Notes: generated by a model not told the origin, from the letters alone. Shown: positions 1 through 8,187, numbered from the stretch's first letter. The stretch is 64,000 nt of DNA from Curtobacterium sp. MCSS17_008 (GCF_003234185.1 NZ_QKSM01000003.1:186001-250000); one strand, 5' to 3'. A program made the numbers and translations.

Positions 1-1
1 C

Positions 2-79
2 GCCCTGTTCCACGCGCTCTGGCAGCGCAGCGGCCACTCCGCCGACGACCTGTGGCCGCGGCACGCGAACCTCGAGTGA
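2..79 (+). CDS. hxlB: 6-phospho-3-hexuloisomerase, C-terminal end (partial)
   Basis: This is the last 25 codons of a gene that begins before the window. The reading frame ends in the motif PRHANLE followed by TGA. A C-terminal RHANLE tail is characteristic of HxlB/RmpB, the SIS-domain enzyme that isomerises arabino-3-hexulose-6-phosphate to fructose-6-phosphate in the ribulose monophosphate pathway. The next gene, 56 bases downstream on the same strand, encodes the partner synthase, which strongly supports the call. Only the tail is visible, so domain integrity cannot be judged. Confidence 0.8.
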   Translation, partial: ALFHALWQRSGHSADDLWPRHANLE

Positions 80-135
80 CGCCGAGCGAGACGGCCATCG
101 AGACCCCCACGAACCACCACCGGAAGGACACCACC

Positions 136-774
136 ATGCAGCTCCAGTTCGCCATGGACACCCTGACCACCGAGGACGCCCTCGAGCTCGCCGGCAAGGC
201 CGCGCCGTACGTCGACGTCATCGAGCTCGGCACCCCGCTGATCAAGAGCGCGGGCCTCTCCGCGATCACCGCGATCAAGGAGGCGCACCCGGACAAGGTC
301 GTCTTCGCCGACCTCAAGACGATGGACGCCGGCGAGCTCGAGGCCGACATCGCGTTCTCCGCCGGCGCCGACCTGGTGACCGTGCTCGGCGTCGCCGGTG
401 ACTCCACCATCGCCGGTGCGGTCAAGGCCGCGAAGGCCCACGGCAAGGGCATCGTCGTCGACCTGATCGGCGTGCCGGACAAGGTCGCCCGCGCGAAGGA
501 GGTCGTCGCGCTCGGCGCCGACTTCGTCGAGATGCACGCCGGCCTCGACGAGCAGGCCGAGGAGGGCTTCACGTTCGAGACGCTCCTGCGCGACGGCGAG
601 GCCTCCGGCGTGCCGTTCTCGGTCGCCGGCGGGATCACCACCGACACGATCGAGGCCGTGCAGGCATCCGGTGCCCGCATCGCGGTCGCCGGCAGCGCGA
701 TCTACAGCGCCGACGACGTGGCCGCTGCTGCGTCCGCACTGCGCGACGCGATCTCGGAGCCGGCCTCCGCCTGA
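136..774 (+). CDS. hxlA: 3-hexulose-6-phosphate synthase
   Basis: A 212-residue TIM-barrel protein of the orotidine-5'-phosphate decarboxylase superfamily. It condenses formaldehyde with ribulose-5-phosphate to give 3-hexulose-6-phosphate, a cytosolic formaldehyde-fixing or detoxifying step. The N-terminus (LQFAMDTLT), the ADLKTMDAGE active-site segment near residue 60 and the SVAGGITTDTIE phosphate-binding segment near residue 160 are typical, and length matches the family. The start is set by GGAAGGA about 8 bases before the ATG; an upstream in-frame ATG at 52 lies inside the hxlB tail and is rejected. It follows hxlB in an apparent two-gene operon ending at the hairpin 787-834. In a non-methylotroph the likely role is formaldehyde detoxification. 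Confidence 0.93.
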   Translation: MQLQFAMDTLTTEDALELAGKAAPYVDVIELGTPLIKSAGLSAITAIKEAHPDKVVFADLKTMDAGELEADIAFSAGADLVTVLGVAGDSTIAGAVKAAKAHGKGIVVDLIGVPDKVARAKEVVALGADFVEMHAGLDEQAEEGFTFETLLRDGEASGVPFSVAGGITTDTIEAVQASGARIAVAGSAIYSADDVAAAASALRDAISEPASA

Positions 775-786
775 TCCGCACCACGC

Positions 787-834
787 GACGGCCGGGAGGC
801 GCGGTGCCAGCCGGCACCGCGCCTCCCGGCCGTC
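787..834. terminator. bidirectional hairpin, GGGAGGCGCGG family
   Basis: A perfect inverted repeat with 22-bp arms and loop AGCC sits between the end of hxlA and the convergent PepSY gene. Its right arm overlaps the PepSY stop codon, so it can serve both transcripts. It is the first of about ten similar hairpins in the window whose arms contain GGGAGGCGCGG. There is no strong U-tract, as is common in high-GC actinobacteria. Confidence 0.75.
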
Positions 835-2266
835 ACCGGGTGCGGCGACCGAACGTGGTGACCAGTGCGTCGACGAGCAGGAACCCGAGCAGGGTGACCC
901 CGACGACGGGCAGCAGCAGCGCGAGGCCGACGGCGACGACGACCACCGCAGCGGTGCCCCACCGGGGTGCGCGCGCCAGCGCACCGGACGCCGGAGCGCG
1001 ACCGACGCGCGCACCGGGCGCCCGCCGCTGCCACCACATGACGTACCCGAACACGACCATCGCCGCGATCCCGAGCGCCGCCAGGAGCAGCACGGCCTGG
1101 TTCGCCAGCCCGAACAGCGCCCCCATGTGCGCGTTGATGCCGAGCTTGGCGGCCTTCGCCATGAGCGGGTAGTCGGCCCAGGTGACCTCGGACACCGCGG
1201 TCATCGTGCTCGGATCGACCGCGACGGCGTTCATCGCGACCGGCCAGCTGAGCTTGATCTCCTCGACGATCCAGGCCGTGTCGGCCGTCGCCGGTGGGCG
1301 GATCCGGACCTCGGCCGCGTGCAGATCGGAGTCGCGCGCGACGGCCAGGACCTCGTCGAACTGCTCCGGCGTCGTCGTCGCGGAGCCTGACGTCATCGAG
1401 CCGCCGCCGTGGTGCCCCGCGTGCTCGCCGCTCGACGTCGACGATGAGCCGTCGAGCGCGGTGTCGACCGTCGGGGCCTGCCAGCTGAGCGCCGACCGGA
1501 GCGCCGTGACGTTGTCGCCCGCGAAGTGCGACCACGTGATGCCGGTCGCGGACAGGAACAGCGCGCCGAGCAGTACCCACGCGCCGGTCGCGGCGTGCCA
1601 CGAGAACGTGCGTCGGTACCCGGTCACGCGGTTGTCCGGCAGCACGAGGTCGCGCCCGCGTCGTGCCCGGCGGAGGCGGAACGCCCACAGCCCGATGCCG
1701 GCGAGCGACACGATGCCGAGCCACGAGGCAGCCGTCTCGCTGTAGAGCCGTCCGACGTCGCCGAGGAGCAGGCTGCGGTGCACGGTGCTGATCCAGGTGC
1801 GGAAGGGGAGTGAGCCCGACGTGCCGTACACCGGCAGGTCGCCGCGCACCGCGGCGTCACCGGGATCGACGAACACCGCACGGGTCTGGGACTCGAGGAG
1901 GCCCTCCTCGGTGAACATCACGCGCGTCGTGGTGCCGGGCGAAGGAGCCGGGCGGACCTCGGCGACGGTGTCGTCCGGGTGGTGCTCGGCGACGTAGCGC
2001 TCGGCGGCTGCGACCTGGTCGGCGAGGGGGAGTGCCGCTGCGGACGAGGGCGCCGTCAACTCGTGCCGGTACAGGCCCTGCTCGATCGTCGGCGCGAGCG
2101 CGTACAGGGCACCGGAGAGCGCGGCGACCAGGATGAACGGGCCGACGAACAGCCCGGCGGTGAAGTGCAGGCGGAGCAGGAGCTGGGTGAACCAGCCCCG
2201 TGACGGCGGCGTGGCGGTGCTGGGCATCGGGGCACGGGTCCTGTCGTCGACGGTCGGGCGCGACAC
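833..2266 (-). CDS. PepSY-associated transmembrane protein
   Basis: A 477-residue integral membrane protein of the PepSY-TM family (iron/heme or copper-associated membrane proteins; exact function unknown). An N-terminal helix at about residues 27-58 follows the LHFTAGLFVGPFILV segment typical of the family. A PepSY-like extracytoplasmic region follows to about residue 170, then helices near 180-200 and 225-245, a second extracytoplasmic PepSY region, and a final pair of helices near the C-terminus. A His-rich insert (GEHAGHHGGGSM, His282/285/286) suggests metal contact, which is inference. The gene is divergent from the BLUF gene. A minus-strand TAGAGT box lies inside a TACA/TGTA palindrome (2286-2302) just upstream, pointing to repression by a metal- or antibiotic-responsive regulator. 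Confidence 0.85.
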   Translation of the reverse strand: MSRPTVDDRTRAPMPSTATPPSRGWFTQLLLRLHFTAGLFVGPFILVAALSGALYALAPTIEQGLYRHELTAPSSAAALPLADQVAAAERYVAEHHPDDTVAEVRPAPSPGTTTRVMFTEEGLLESQTRAVFVDPGDAAVRGDLPVYGTSGSLPFRTWISTVHRSLLLGDVGRLYSETAASWLGIVSLAGIGLWAFRLRRARRGRDLVLPDNRVTGYRRTFSWHAATGAWVLLGALFLSATGITWSHFAGDNVTALRSALSWQAPTVDTALDGSSSTSSGEHAGHHGGGSMTSGSATTTPEQFDEVLAVARDSDLHAAEVRIRPPATADTAWIVEEIKLSWPVAMNAVAVDPSTMTAVSEVTWADYPLMAKAAKLGINAHMGALFGLANQAVLLLAALGIAAMVVFGYVMWWQRRAPGARVGRAPASGALARAPRWGTAAVVVVAVGLALLLPVVGVTLLGFLLVDALVTTFGRRTR

Positions 2267-2285
2267 CGTGCCGCACGACCCCCGA

Positions 2286-2302
2286 CTCTACAAGATGTAG
2301 AG
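2286..2302 (-). promoter_or_regulatory. TACA-N3-TGTA palindrome over the PepSY promoter
   Basis: CTCTACAAGATGTAGAG is a perfect 7-3-7 inverted repeat 20 bases before the PepSY start. On the minus strand it contains TAGAGT, a plausible -10 box, so a bound repressor would block the promoter. TACA/TGTA palindromes are bound by BlaI/MecI/CopY-type repressors (established, though usually with a 2-bp centre); assignment here is inference and no such regulator is encoded in the window. Confidence 0.55.
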
Positions 2303-2413
2303 GGCGGTGTCCGCGCCGACCTGAACGGCGTGTCCGTCCGCGGACCGCACTTCCTCGCGGTGTGCGGACGACCGCGTTGACCCCGTTCGGGGGCAGGACC
2401 GAGACTGGCGACG

Positions 2414-2884
2414 ATGACGCAACTCACCTCACTCGTGTACATGTCCGTCGCCGTCGACGAGATGACCGACGACCAACTGGTCGCGATGCTCCGCGAGGCC
2501 CGCCTGCGCAACGACGCGCTCGGGGTCTCGGGTCTGCTGCTCGCCAAGGGTGGTCGCTTCATGCAGGTGCTCGAAGGACCGGCGTGGAGCGTCGAGGACC
2601 GCTACGCCGCCATCGAGCGCGACCCGCGGCACCGCGACGTGAAGTCGCTCTCCCGCGAGGACATCGGCGAACGCCGCTTCGACGGCTGGTCGATGGCGTT
2701 CGGCAACCCCTCGGACGACGAGGTCCGCGAGGAGCCCGGCTTCAGCACCTTCCTCACCGAGCGCTCCGGCCTGCCGAGCGGCCTCACCGGGTCGCCGGCC
2801 GACTGGCTGCTCCGCTGGTTCCGCGGACGCGACCTGCAGGACGTCCCCGAGGAGCGGATGACCCTGGCCCGTCACGCCGCGTAG
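2414..2884 (+). CDS. BLUF-domain blue-light photoreceptor 1
   Basis: A 156-residue protein consisting of a BLUF (FAD-binding blue-light sensing) domain at about residues 3-95 and a short C-terminal tail with no recognisable output domain. The key flavin-network residues are present: Tyr9 in LVYMS, Asn33 in RLRND, Gln51 in GRFMQVLEG, and Trp92/Met94 in GWSMAF. Stand-alone short BLUF proteins normally signal by protein-protein contact. A close paralogue lies 1.2 kb away on the opposite strand (3585-4031), and a TetR gene lies between them. The start is the first ATG that places the domain normally; no strong ribosome site is visible. Confidence 0.92.
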   Translation: MTQLTSLVYMSVAVDEMTDDQLVAMLREARLRNDALGVSGLLLAKGGRFMQVLEGPAWSVEDRYAAIERDPRHRDVKSLSREDIGERRFDGWSMAFGNPSDDEVREEPGFSTFLTERSGLPSGLTGSPADWLLRWFRGRDLQDVPEERMTLARHAA

Positions 2885-2905
2885 CGACGAGGCGGGACCA
2901 CCCTC

Positions 2906-2947
2906 GGACTGGAGGCACGGTGCAGGTCCGCACCGTGCCTCCCGTCC
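2906..2947. terminator. hairpin after BLUF gene 1
   Basis: GGAGGCACGGTGC pairs with GCACCGTGCCTCC across a 6-base loop, with an outer GGAC/GTCC extension. It follows the BLUF stop codon by about 20 bases and ends right at the operator of the next gene. It belongs to the recurrent GGGAGGC hairpin family with a variant core. Confidence 0.7.
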
Positions 2948-2962
2948 GTGACACTGGTCACG
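2947..2962 (+). promoter_or_regulatory. candidate TetR operator at the start codon
   Basis: CGTGACACTGGTCACG is a perfect inverted repeat (6-bp arms, 4-bp centre) ending at the GTG start of the TetR gene. Position and symmetry fit an autorepressor site; binding is inferred. Confidence 0.45.
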
Positions 2963-3573
2963 TGGGGAAACGTGAGCAGATCCTGGTGGCCGCGGCGGAG
3001 GAGTTCGACCGGGTGGGTTTCGCCGCCACGTCGATCGCCGCCGTTGCGCGGCGCGCCCACGTGGCGCAGGGGACGCTGCACTTCCACTTCCCGACGAAGC
3101 TGGCGCTCGCCCTCGGCGTGATCGACGAACAGAACGCGCGGACGTTCGCCGAGGTGAGCCACGACGCTGCGTCGCCGACGGCCGCGTTGATCCGTGCCTC
3201 GAAGCAGATCGCGGACCTGCTCCGCACCGACCCGATCGTGCGCGCCGGCATCCGGCTGTCGCTCGAGCGCGGCGAGTTCTCGGGGGCGACGTCGTCGTTC
3301 TACGAGCAGTGGATCGGCGGGATCGTGGACGTGTTCCGGCTCGCCCTCGGCAGCGGCGAACTCCGCACGGACCTGACGGCCGAGGAGCTCGGCGGATCGG
3401 TCGTGCCGTACTTCACGGGTGTCCAGCTCGTCGCGGAGGTCCGGAGCGGGCGAGCCGACCTCGACCCGGCGGTCGCCGTGATGTGGCGGATGGTCGTGCA
3501 CGCGACCGCGGCACCGGCCCACCGCGCCCAGCTGCTCGGGGTGGTCGCGGACACCTTCGGCACGACAGACTGA
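2962..3573 (+). CDS. TetR-family regulator, ScbR/CprB-like
   Basis: A 203-residue one-component regulator. Residues 1-60 form the TetR helix-turn-helix with the segment QGTLHFHFPTKLALA, which resembles gamma-butyrolactone receptors (ScbR/ArpA group); the remaining helices are a ligand and dimer domain. The ligand is unknown and the ScbR resemblance is to the DNA-binding half only. The GTG start gives MGKREQILVAAAEEF, the canonical N-terminus; longer in-frame extensions run through the hairpin and are rejected. An inverted repeat overlaps the start, suggesting autorepression. The gene sits between two BLUF genes and ends only 11 bases from the convergent second one. Confidence 0.88.
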   Translation: MGKREQILVAAAEEFDRVGFAATSIAAVARRAHVAQGTLHFHFPTKLALALGVIDEQNARTFAEVSHDAASPTAALIRASKQIADLLRTDPIVRAGIRLSLERGEFSGATSSFYEQWIGGIVDVFRLALGSGELRTDLTAEELGGSVVPYFTGVQLVAEVRSGRADLDPAVAVMWRMVVHATAAPAHRAQLLGVVADTFGTTD

Positions 3574-3584
3574 GCGGGGCCAGG

Positions 3585-4031
3585 TCAGCGGTCGGTGAGC
3601 TCCCGGTCGCGGAACCACTTGAGCAGCCACGCGGCGCTCGTCCGGTCGAACTCCGGCGCGAAGTCCATCGTGCCCGACAGGAACGGGCTGAAGCCCTCCT
3701 CCGTCGCGACGTCGGCGTCGTCGAGCGACCGGTAGGCCATCGACCAGCCGTCGAACCGGCGGCGCTCGATGTCCTCGCGGACCAGCGACTTGACCTCACT
3801 GTGCCGGGGGTCGCGGGCGATCGCTCCGAACCGGTCGTCCACGCTCCACGCCGGTCCCTCGAGCAGCTGCATGAAGCGGCCGCCCTTCGCCACGAGCAGG
3901 CCGGACACACCGAGCGCCTCGTTGCGGAGACGTGCCTCGCGGAGGAGCTCGGCCAGCGCGGCGTCGTCGAAGGGGACGGTGGACCGGCTCATGTAGACGA
4001 TGGAGACGAGCACCGCTCCATCTTCGTGCAT
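3585..4031 (-). CDS. BLUF-domain blue-light photoreceptor 2
   Basis: A 148-residue paralogue of the BLUF protein at 2414-2884; they share long identical stretches such as LREARLRN and KGGRFMQ. Flavin-site residues are intact: Tyr13 in IVYMS, Asn37, Gln55 in RFMQLLEG, and Trp96/Met98 in GWSMAY. The C-terminal tail has diverged. The start is uncertain: the ATG at 4031 has no clear ribosome site, and an in-frame GTG six codons further in would give a domain starting like its paralogue. It converges on the TetR gene with an 11-base gap. Confidence 0.9.
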   Translation of the reverse strand: MHEDGAVLVSIVYMSRSTVPFDDAALAELLREARLRNEALGVSGLLVAKGGRFMQLLEGPAWSVDDRFGAIARDPRHSEVKSLVREDIERRRFDGWSMAYRSLDDADVATEEGFSPFLSGTMDFAPEFDRTSAAWLLKWFRDRELTDR

Positions 4032-4104
4032 GGCGGGAGTCGCGCCGACCGCTGTCCACCATCCGCTTCGCGCGCCCCGGACCCCAGTGCCTAGGATCGA
4101 GCGC

Positions 4105-4812
4105 ATGGCGACCGTCCTCCTCGTCCGGCACGGGCGCACCACCGCGAACGCGACCGGGATCCTCGCTGGCCGCACGGCCGGGGTCGCCCTCGACCGGGTC
4201 GGCCGCCAGCAGGCGGACCGAGCGGCGGAGCGGATCGCCCCGATCCCGCTCGCCGCACTCGTGACGAGTCCGCTCGAGCGGTGCCGACAGACCGCACGCG
4301 CCCTCCTCGCGCGGCAGCAGGGCTCGCCCGAGGTCCGCGTGGAGCGGGCGATCACCGAGGCCGACTACGGCGACTGGCAGGGCCGGAAGCTCGCGGACCT
4401 GGCGAAGGAGCCCCTGTGGCGCACCGTGCAGGCGAACCCGAGCGCCGTCGTCTTCCCCGGCGGTGAGTCCATGCAGACGATGCAGTCCCGCGCCGTCGCC
4501 GCGATCCGGCGCATCGACGCCGAGGTCGAGGCCGCGCACGGTCCGACGGCCGTCTGGGTCGCGGTGAGCCACGGCGACATCGTCAAGTCCGTGCTCGCCG
4601 ACGCGCTCGGCATGCACCTCGACCTGTTCCAGCGGATCGCCGTCGGACCGGCGTCGGTGTCCGTCGTGCGCTACGGCGAGCACCGGCCCGAGGTGGTCGC
4701 GACGAACACCGACTCCGGTGACCTGTCCTGGTTGGCCGCCGCGCCCGCGCCCACGGGCGACGCAGCCGTCGGCGGGGGAGCCGGTCACGACCCGGGGACT
4801 GCTCGTCCCTGA
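4105..4812 (+). CDS. histidine phosphatase family protein (MSMEG_4193-type)
   Basis: A 235-residue phosphoglycerate-mutase-like phosphatase. LLVRHGRTTAN at the N-terminus carries the RHG phosphohistidine (His9), with ADYGDWQG and VAVSHGD (second catalytic His) further on. It resembles the MSMEG_4193 family, the first member of a conserved actinobacterial trio with DUF3090 and SCO1664-type proteins; its substrate is not established. TAGGAT at 4092-4097 ends 7 bases before the ATG, so the transcript is probably leaderless. The last 20 residues are low-complexity. Confidence 0.88.
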   Translation: MATVLLVRHGRTTANATGILAGRTAGVALDRVGRQQADRAAERIAPIPLAALVTSPLERCRQTARALLARQQGSPEVRVERAITEADYGDWQGRKLADLAKEPLWRTVQANPSAVVFPGGESMQTMQSRAVAAIRRIDAEVEAAHGPTAVWVAVSHGDIVKSVLADALGMHLDLFQRIAVGPASVSVVRYGEHRPEVVATNTDSGDLSWLAAAPAPTGDAAVGGGAGHDPGTARP

Positions 4813-4845
4813 ACGGACGGAGCCGACCGCTCCTACAATCGGGGC

Positions 4846-5373
4846 ATGCCCACCATCGTGCACGGCTTCGACTGGCCGGAACGTCTCGTCGTCGGGACGG
4901 TCGGCCGCCCGGGCGAGCGCGCCTTCTACCTGCAGGCGCGCGACGGCAAGCGGGTGACCAGCGTCGCCCTCGAGAAGGAGCAGTCCGCGGTCCTGGCCGA
5001 CAAGGTGGCCGAACTCCTCGACGAGGTCGCGACCGTCGACGACAACCGGTTCAGCGTCCCGCCGACGGTGCCGTCGGAACTCCGCGACGCGGCCCCGCTC
5101 GACCAGCCGGTGGAACCGGAGTTCCGCGCCGGGGCGCTCAGCCTCGGCTTCGACCCGGCGACGGCGCAGGTGGTCATCGAGGCGTACCCGATCGAGGACG
5201 AGCTCGAGATCGTCACCGAGACGAGTGAGGACGGTGAGGAGGTCGAGGCGGTGGTCGAGATCCCCGAGCCCGCCGAGGTCTTCCAGGTGAAGATCCCGGT
5301 CGGCAGCGCGCGGGCCTTCGTCGAACGCACGCGCGAGGTCGTCGCCGCGGGGCGGCGCCCCGGCGACGCATGA
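4846..5373 (+). CDS. DUF3090 family protein
   Basis: A 175-residue protein of unknown function. The N-terminus HGFDWPERLVVGTVG and the segment GERAFYLQARDG are the DUF3090 signature; the middle is acidic. TACAAT at 4834-4839 lies 6 bases before the ATG, so it has its own leaderless promoter inside the trio. Its stop overlaps the next start by 4 bases (ATGA). Membership of the conserved trio is established knowledge; the biochemical role is not known. Confidence 0.9.
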   Translation: MPTIVHGFDWPERLVVGTVGRPGERAFYLQARDGKRVTSVALEKEQSAVLADKVAELLDEVATVDDNRFSVPPTVPSELRDAAPLDQPVEPEFRAGALSLGFDPATAQVVIEAYPIEDELEIVTETSEDGEEVEAVVEIPEPAEVFQVKIPVGSARAFVERTREVVAAGRRPGDA

Positions 5374-6146
5374 GCGACGGCGCACCGCAGCACGACGGCG
5401 CCCTGACCATCCGGGCGCGCATCCGCGAGGCCTCGAACGCCACCTTCCTGGCCGACCTCGACGGAGCGTCGGTCGTCTACAAGCCGATCGACGGGGAGCG
5501 TCCGCTCTGGGACTTCCCGGACGGCACGCTCGCCGGCCGCGAGGTCGCCGCGCACCTGGTCTCCGAGGCCTTCGGGTGGGGCATCGTGCCGCCCACGTGG
5601 CTCGGCGACGGTCCGTTCGGCCCCGGGATGGTCCAGCGCTGGCAGGACGTCGACCCCGGCCAGGACGCCGTCGACCTGGTGCCCACCGACAAGGCTGAGG
5701 CCGAGGGCACGCCCTGGCTCCCCGTGCTCGAGGCGATCGACGAACACGACCGGCCGGTCACGCTCGTGCACGAGGACACCGCGGCGCTCCGGCGGATGGC
5801 CGTGTTCGACGTCGTCGTGAACAACGCCGACCGCAAGGGCGGGCACGTGCTCGCGATGCCGGACGGGCACCGGTACGGCGTCGACCACGGCCTGACGTTC
5901 CACGTCGAGCACAAGCTCCGCACGGTGCTGTGGGGCTGGATCGGCGAGCCCCTCGACCCCGACGAGCTCGAGGGCCTCGACCGGGTGTCCGAGGCGCTCC
6001 GGGGCGACCTCGGGGTGGCGCTCACGGAGCACCTCACCGTCGGCGAGATCGACAACCTCCGGGCGCGCTGCGCCGCGCTCCGGGCGGTCGGGATGTTCCC
6101 GCCCCCGCCCGGCCACGGCCCCGCCGTGCCCTGGCCCCTCTTCTGA
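5370..6146 (+). CDS. SCO1664-type protein with PI3/4-kinase-like fold
   Basis: A 258-residue protein and third member of the trio. It has a kinase-like layout: VVYKPIDGERPLWDF (nucleotide-binding Lys region, about residue 30), VVVNNADRKGGH (catalytic-loop-like, about residue 150) and GVDHGLTF (metal-binding DxG-like, about residue 170). The family shows distant similarity to phosphatidylinositol 3/4-kinases and HipA-like folds; no activity is proven. It is translationally coupled to DUF3090 by ATGA and ends 19 bases from the convergent VWA gene. Confidence 0.88.
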   Translation: MSDGAPQHDGALTIRARIREASNATFLADLDGASVVYKPIDGERPLWDFPDGTLAGREVAAHLVSEAFGWGIVPPTWLGDGPFGPGMVQRWQDVDPGQDAVDLVPTDKAEAEGTPWLPVLEAIDEHDRPVTLVHEDTAALRRMAVFDVVVNNADRKGGHVLAMPDGHRYGVDHGLTFHVEHKLRTVLWGWIGEPLDPDELEGLDRVSEALRGDLGVALTEHLTVGEIDNLRARCAALRAVGMFPPPPGHGPAVPWPLF

Positions 6147-6165
6147 CGGTCCTGCCTGGTCGGAT

Positions 6166-8187
6166 TCAGCCCGCCCAGCCGTCGCCGGACAGCGACCCGC
6201 CGCCGGCGCGGCGTGAGCCGAGGTAGGACCCGACGACGGCGACGCCCAGGTCGTCGTTCTCGGGCGCGACGACCGAGCCGTCCACGCGTCGGGCCATCGC
6301 GTCGACGAACCGCGCGAGCCCCGGGTCGTCACCGAGCCGGAAGAACGTCGTCTGCGCGCCGAGCCGCCCGGCGTTCTCGAGCTCCCGCACCGTCAGCGCG
6401 ATCGTCACCGGGTCCGGCGGGTACCCGAACCACACCTGGCCGTTCGGCTCGAGGTGCGACGTCGGTTCGCCGTCGGTCACGACGAGCAGCACGGGCTGCG
6501 CCGTCGGGTGCTTCCGGAAGTGCCGGTTCGCCAGGAGCAGTGCGTGGTGCAGGTTCGTGCCCTTGTCCCACTGCGCGTCGAGGCCGACGAGCTGTTCGAC
6601 GTCCATGACCTCGGCCTCGCGCCCGAACGCGATGAGCTGCAGGTCGTCACCGCGGAACCTCGTGCTCACGAGCGTGTGCAGTGCGAGGGCGGTGCGCTTC
6701 ATCGGGACCCAGCGGTCCTCCATCGCCATCGAGAACGACGTGTCGACGAGCAGCGCCACGCACGCCTGGGTCCGTGCCTCGGTCTCCTGCACCTCGACGT
6801 CGTCGATCGCCAGGCGGACCCCCGGGCCCGTCCGCCCGTCGGCGGCCGTCCGGACCAGCGCGTTGGTGATCGAGCGGGGCAGGTCCCACGGTTCGGTGTC
6901 ACCGAAGGCCCACGGACGGGTCGCACCGGAGGGTTCGCCGGACGCGCCCGAGCGGCGGAGGTCACGAGCGCCCTGCCGGCCGGACATCCGCTCCGCCACG
7001 TCCTTGAGCAGGCTCTTGCCGAGCTGGCGCATCGCCTTCGGGGTCAGGCGGAGCTGCCCGTCCGTGCCGCGCTGCACCGCACCCGAGTTCCGCAGGGCCT
7101 GCTCCAACCGCTGCAGGGTCCTGGCGTCGACGGTGGCCTCGTCGCCGAGCTGGCGCTGCAGGGCGTCGAGGTCGAGGTCGGCGAGGTCGGAACCGGGGCC
7201 GGACTGCGCCAGCTGCTCGGCGAGGGCGTCGAGGTCCGCGATGTCCTGGAACACCCCGGTGCCGTCGCCGAGCCCGAGGCCCTGCTCACCGTCCATGCGC
7301 TCCGAGCCGCCCCAGTCCTCGCCGGGACGGAGCGCGCGGAGGTTGTCGTCGAGCTGCCCGAGCTGCCCCATCAGGTCCGGGGAACCGAAGGCCTGCTGCG
7401 CCAGGGCGTCGAGCTCGTCCCGCTGCTCCTGGGTCATCGAGTTGCGCATCCGCTGCGCGGCGGCGGCCCGGGCGGCGAGCTCGTCGAGCAGCTCCTCGAC
7501 GTTCTGCGGCTGCGACGGGAAGTGCTGCCCGTGCTGCGCCATGAAGGCGTCGAACTGCTCCGGCGTGTCGGTGCCGCGGCGGTGGTCCTCGAGCAGCTGG
7601 TTGAGGTCCCGCATCATCTCGGACACGGCCGCGCGGTCGTCGTCGGTGGCGTTCTCGAGCGCCTGCTTCATGCCGGCGAAGCGCTGGTCGAGGACCTCGC
7701 GCCCGAGCAGGTCCTTGATCTCGTCGTACTGCTGCCGCGCCGTCGGACTCTTCCAGTCGTAGCCGTTCAGTTCCTGCACCGCACTCGCGGGCGACGGGGG
7801 CAGGCTGTCGAGCTGCATCTCGGCCAGGGCACGGTCGCCGTCGTCGAGGTCGACGTTCCGGGCGAGTTCGCCACGTTCGGCGAGCAGGGCTTCGTCCAGG
7901 AGCTCCTTGACCTGCTGCAGGGTGCCGTCGAGGTTGTTCCGGCTGGTGAGCTCACGCCGGCGTTCGGCGACGCGACGCATCAGGTCGTCGAGACCACGCT
8001 GGGTCTGGCCGCCGCGCCGCAGGAACTCGCGGAGGGCGCGTTCGGGCGAGGTGCCGCCCATGACGTCCTCGCCGATGGCGTCGAGGGCCTCGGACAGGTC
8101 GACCGGCGGGGCGAGCGGGTCCGGTCCGCCCTCGTACCTGCCGTAGCGGGCGTCGCGGGTCAGGCGACGGTTCTGCCGACTAGCCAT
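6166..8187 (-). CDS. VWA-domain protein, AAA partner
   Basis: A 673-residue cytoplasmic protein. About 430 residues of helical, Gln/Asp/Leu-rich sequence precede a C-terminal von Willebrand A domain with a complete MIDAS: DTSFS (Asp482, Ser484, Ser486), KGTN and VVTDGEPT. The upstream gene, overlapping it by 8 bases, encodes a magnesium-chelatase-like AAA ATPase. AAA/VWA pairs act together in metal insertion or protein remodelling; the target here is unknown. It is larger than CoxE-type VWA partners and matches the large actinobacterial VWA proteins. Confidence 0.87.
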   Translation of the reverse strand: MASRQNRRLTRDARYGRYEGGPDPLAPPVDLSEALDAIGEDVMGGTSPERALREFLRRGGQTQRGLDDLMRRVAERRRELTSRNNLDGTLQQVKELLDEALLAERGELARNVDLDDGDRALAEMQLDSLPPSPASAVQELNGYDWKSPTARQQYDEIKDLLGREVLDQRFAGMKQALENATDDDRAAVSEMMRDLNQLLEDHRRGTDTPEQFDAFMAQHGQHFPSQPQNVEELLDELAARAAAAQRMRNSMTQEQRDELDALAQQAFGSPDLMGQLGQLDDNLRALRPGEDWGGSERMDGEQGLGLGDGTGVFQDIADLDALAEQLAQSGPGSDLADLDLDALQRQLGDEATVDARTLQRLEQALRNSGAVQRGTDGQLRLTPKAMRQLGKSLLKDVAERMSGRQGARDLRRSGASGEPSGATRPWAFGDTEPWDLPRSITNALVRTAADGRTGPGVRLAIDDVEVQETEARTQACVALLVDTSFSMAMEDRWVPMKRTALALHTLVSTRFRGDDLQLIAFGREAEVMDVEQLVGLDAQWDKGTNLHHALLLANRHFRKHPTAQPVLLVVTDGEPTSHLEPNGQVWFGYPPDPVTIALTVRELENAGRLGAQTTFFRLGDDPGLARFVDAMARRVDGSVVAPENDDLGVAVVGSYLGSRRAGGGSLSGDGWAG

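Noticed and set aside
3796-5385. Long minus-strand open frame of 529 codons opposite the trio genes
   Set aside because: Arg/Asp/His-rich antisense shadow of well-supported genes. Other long shadows rejected on the same grounds lie at 10994-12679, 18445-22161 and 23059-25986.
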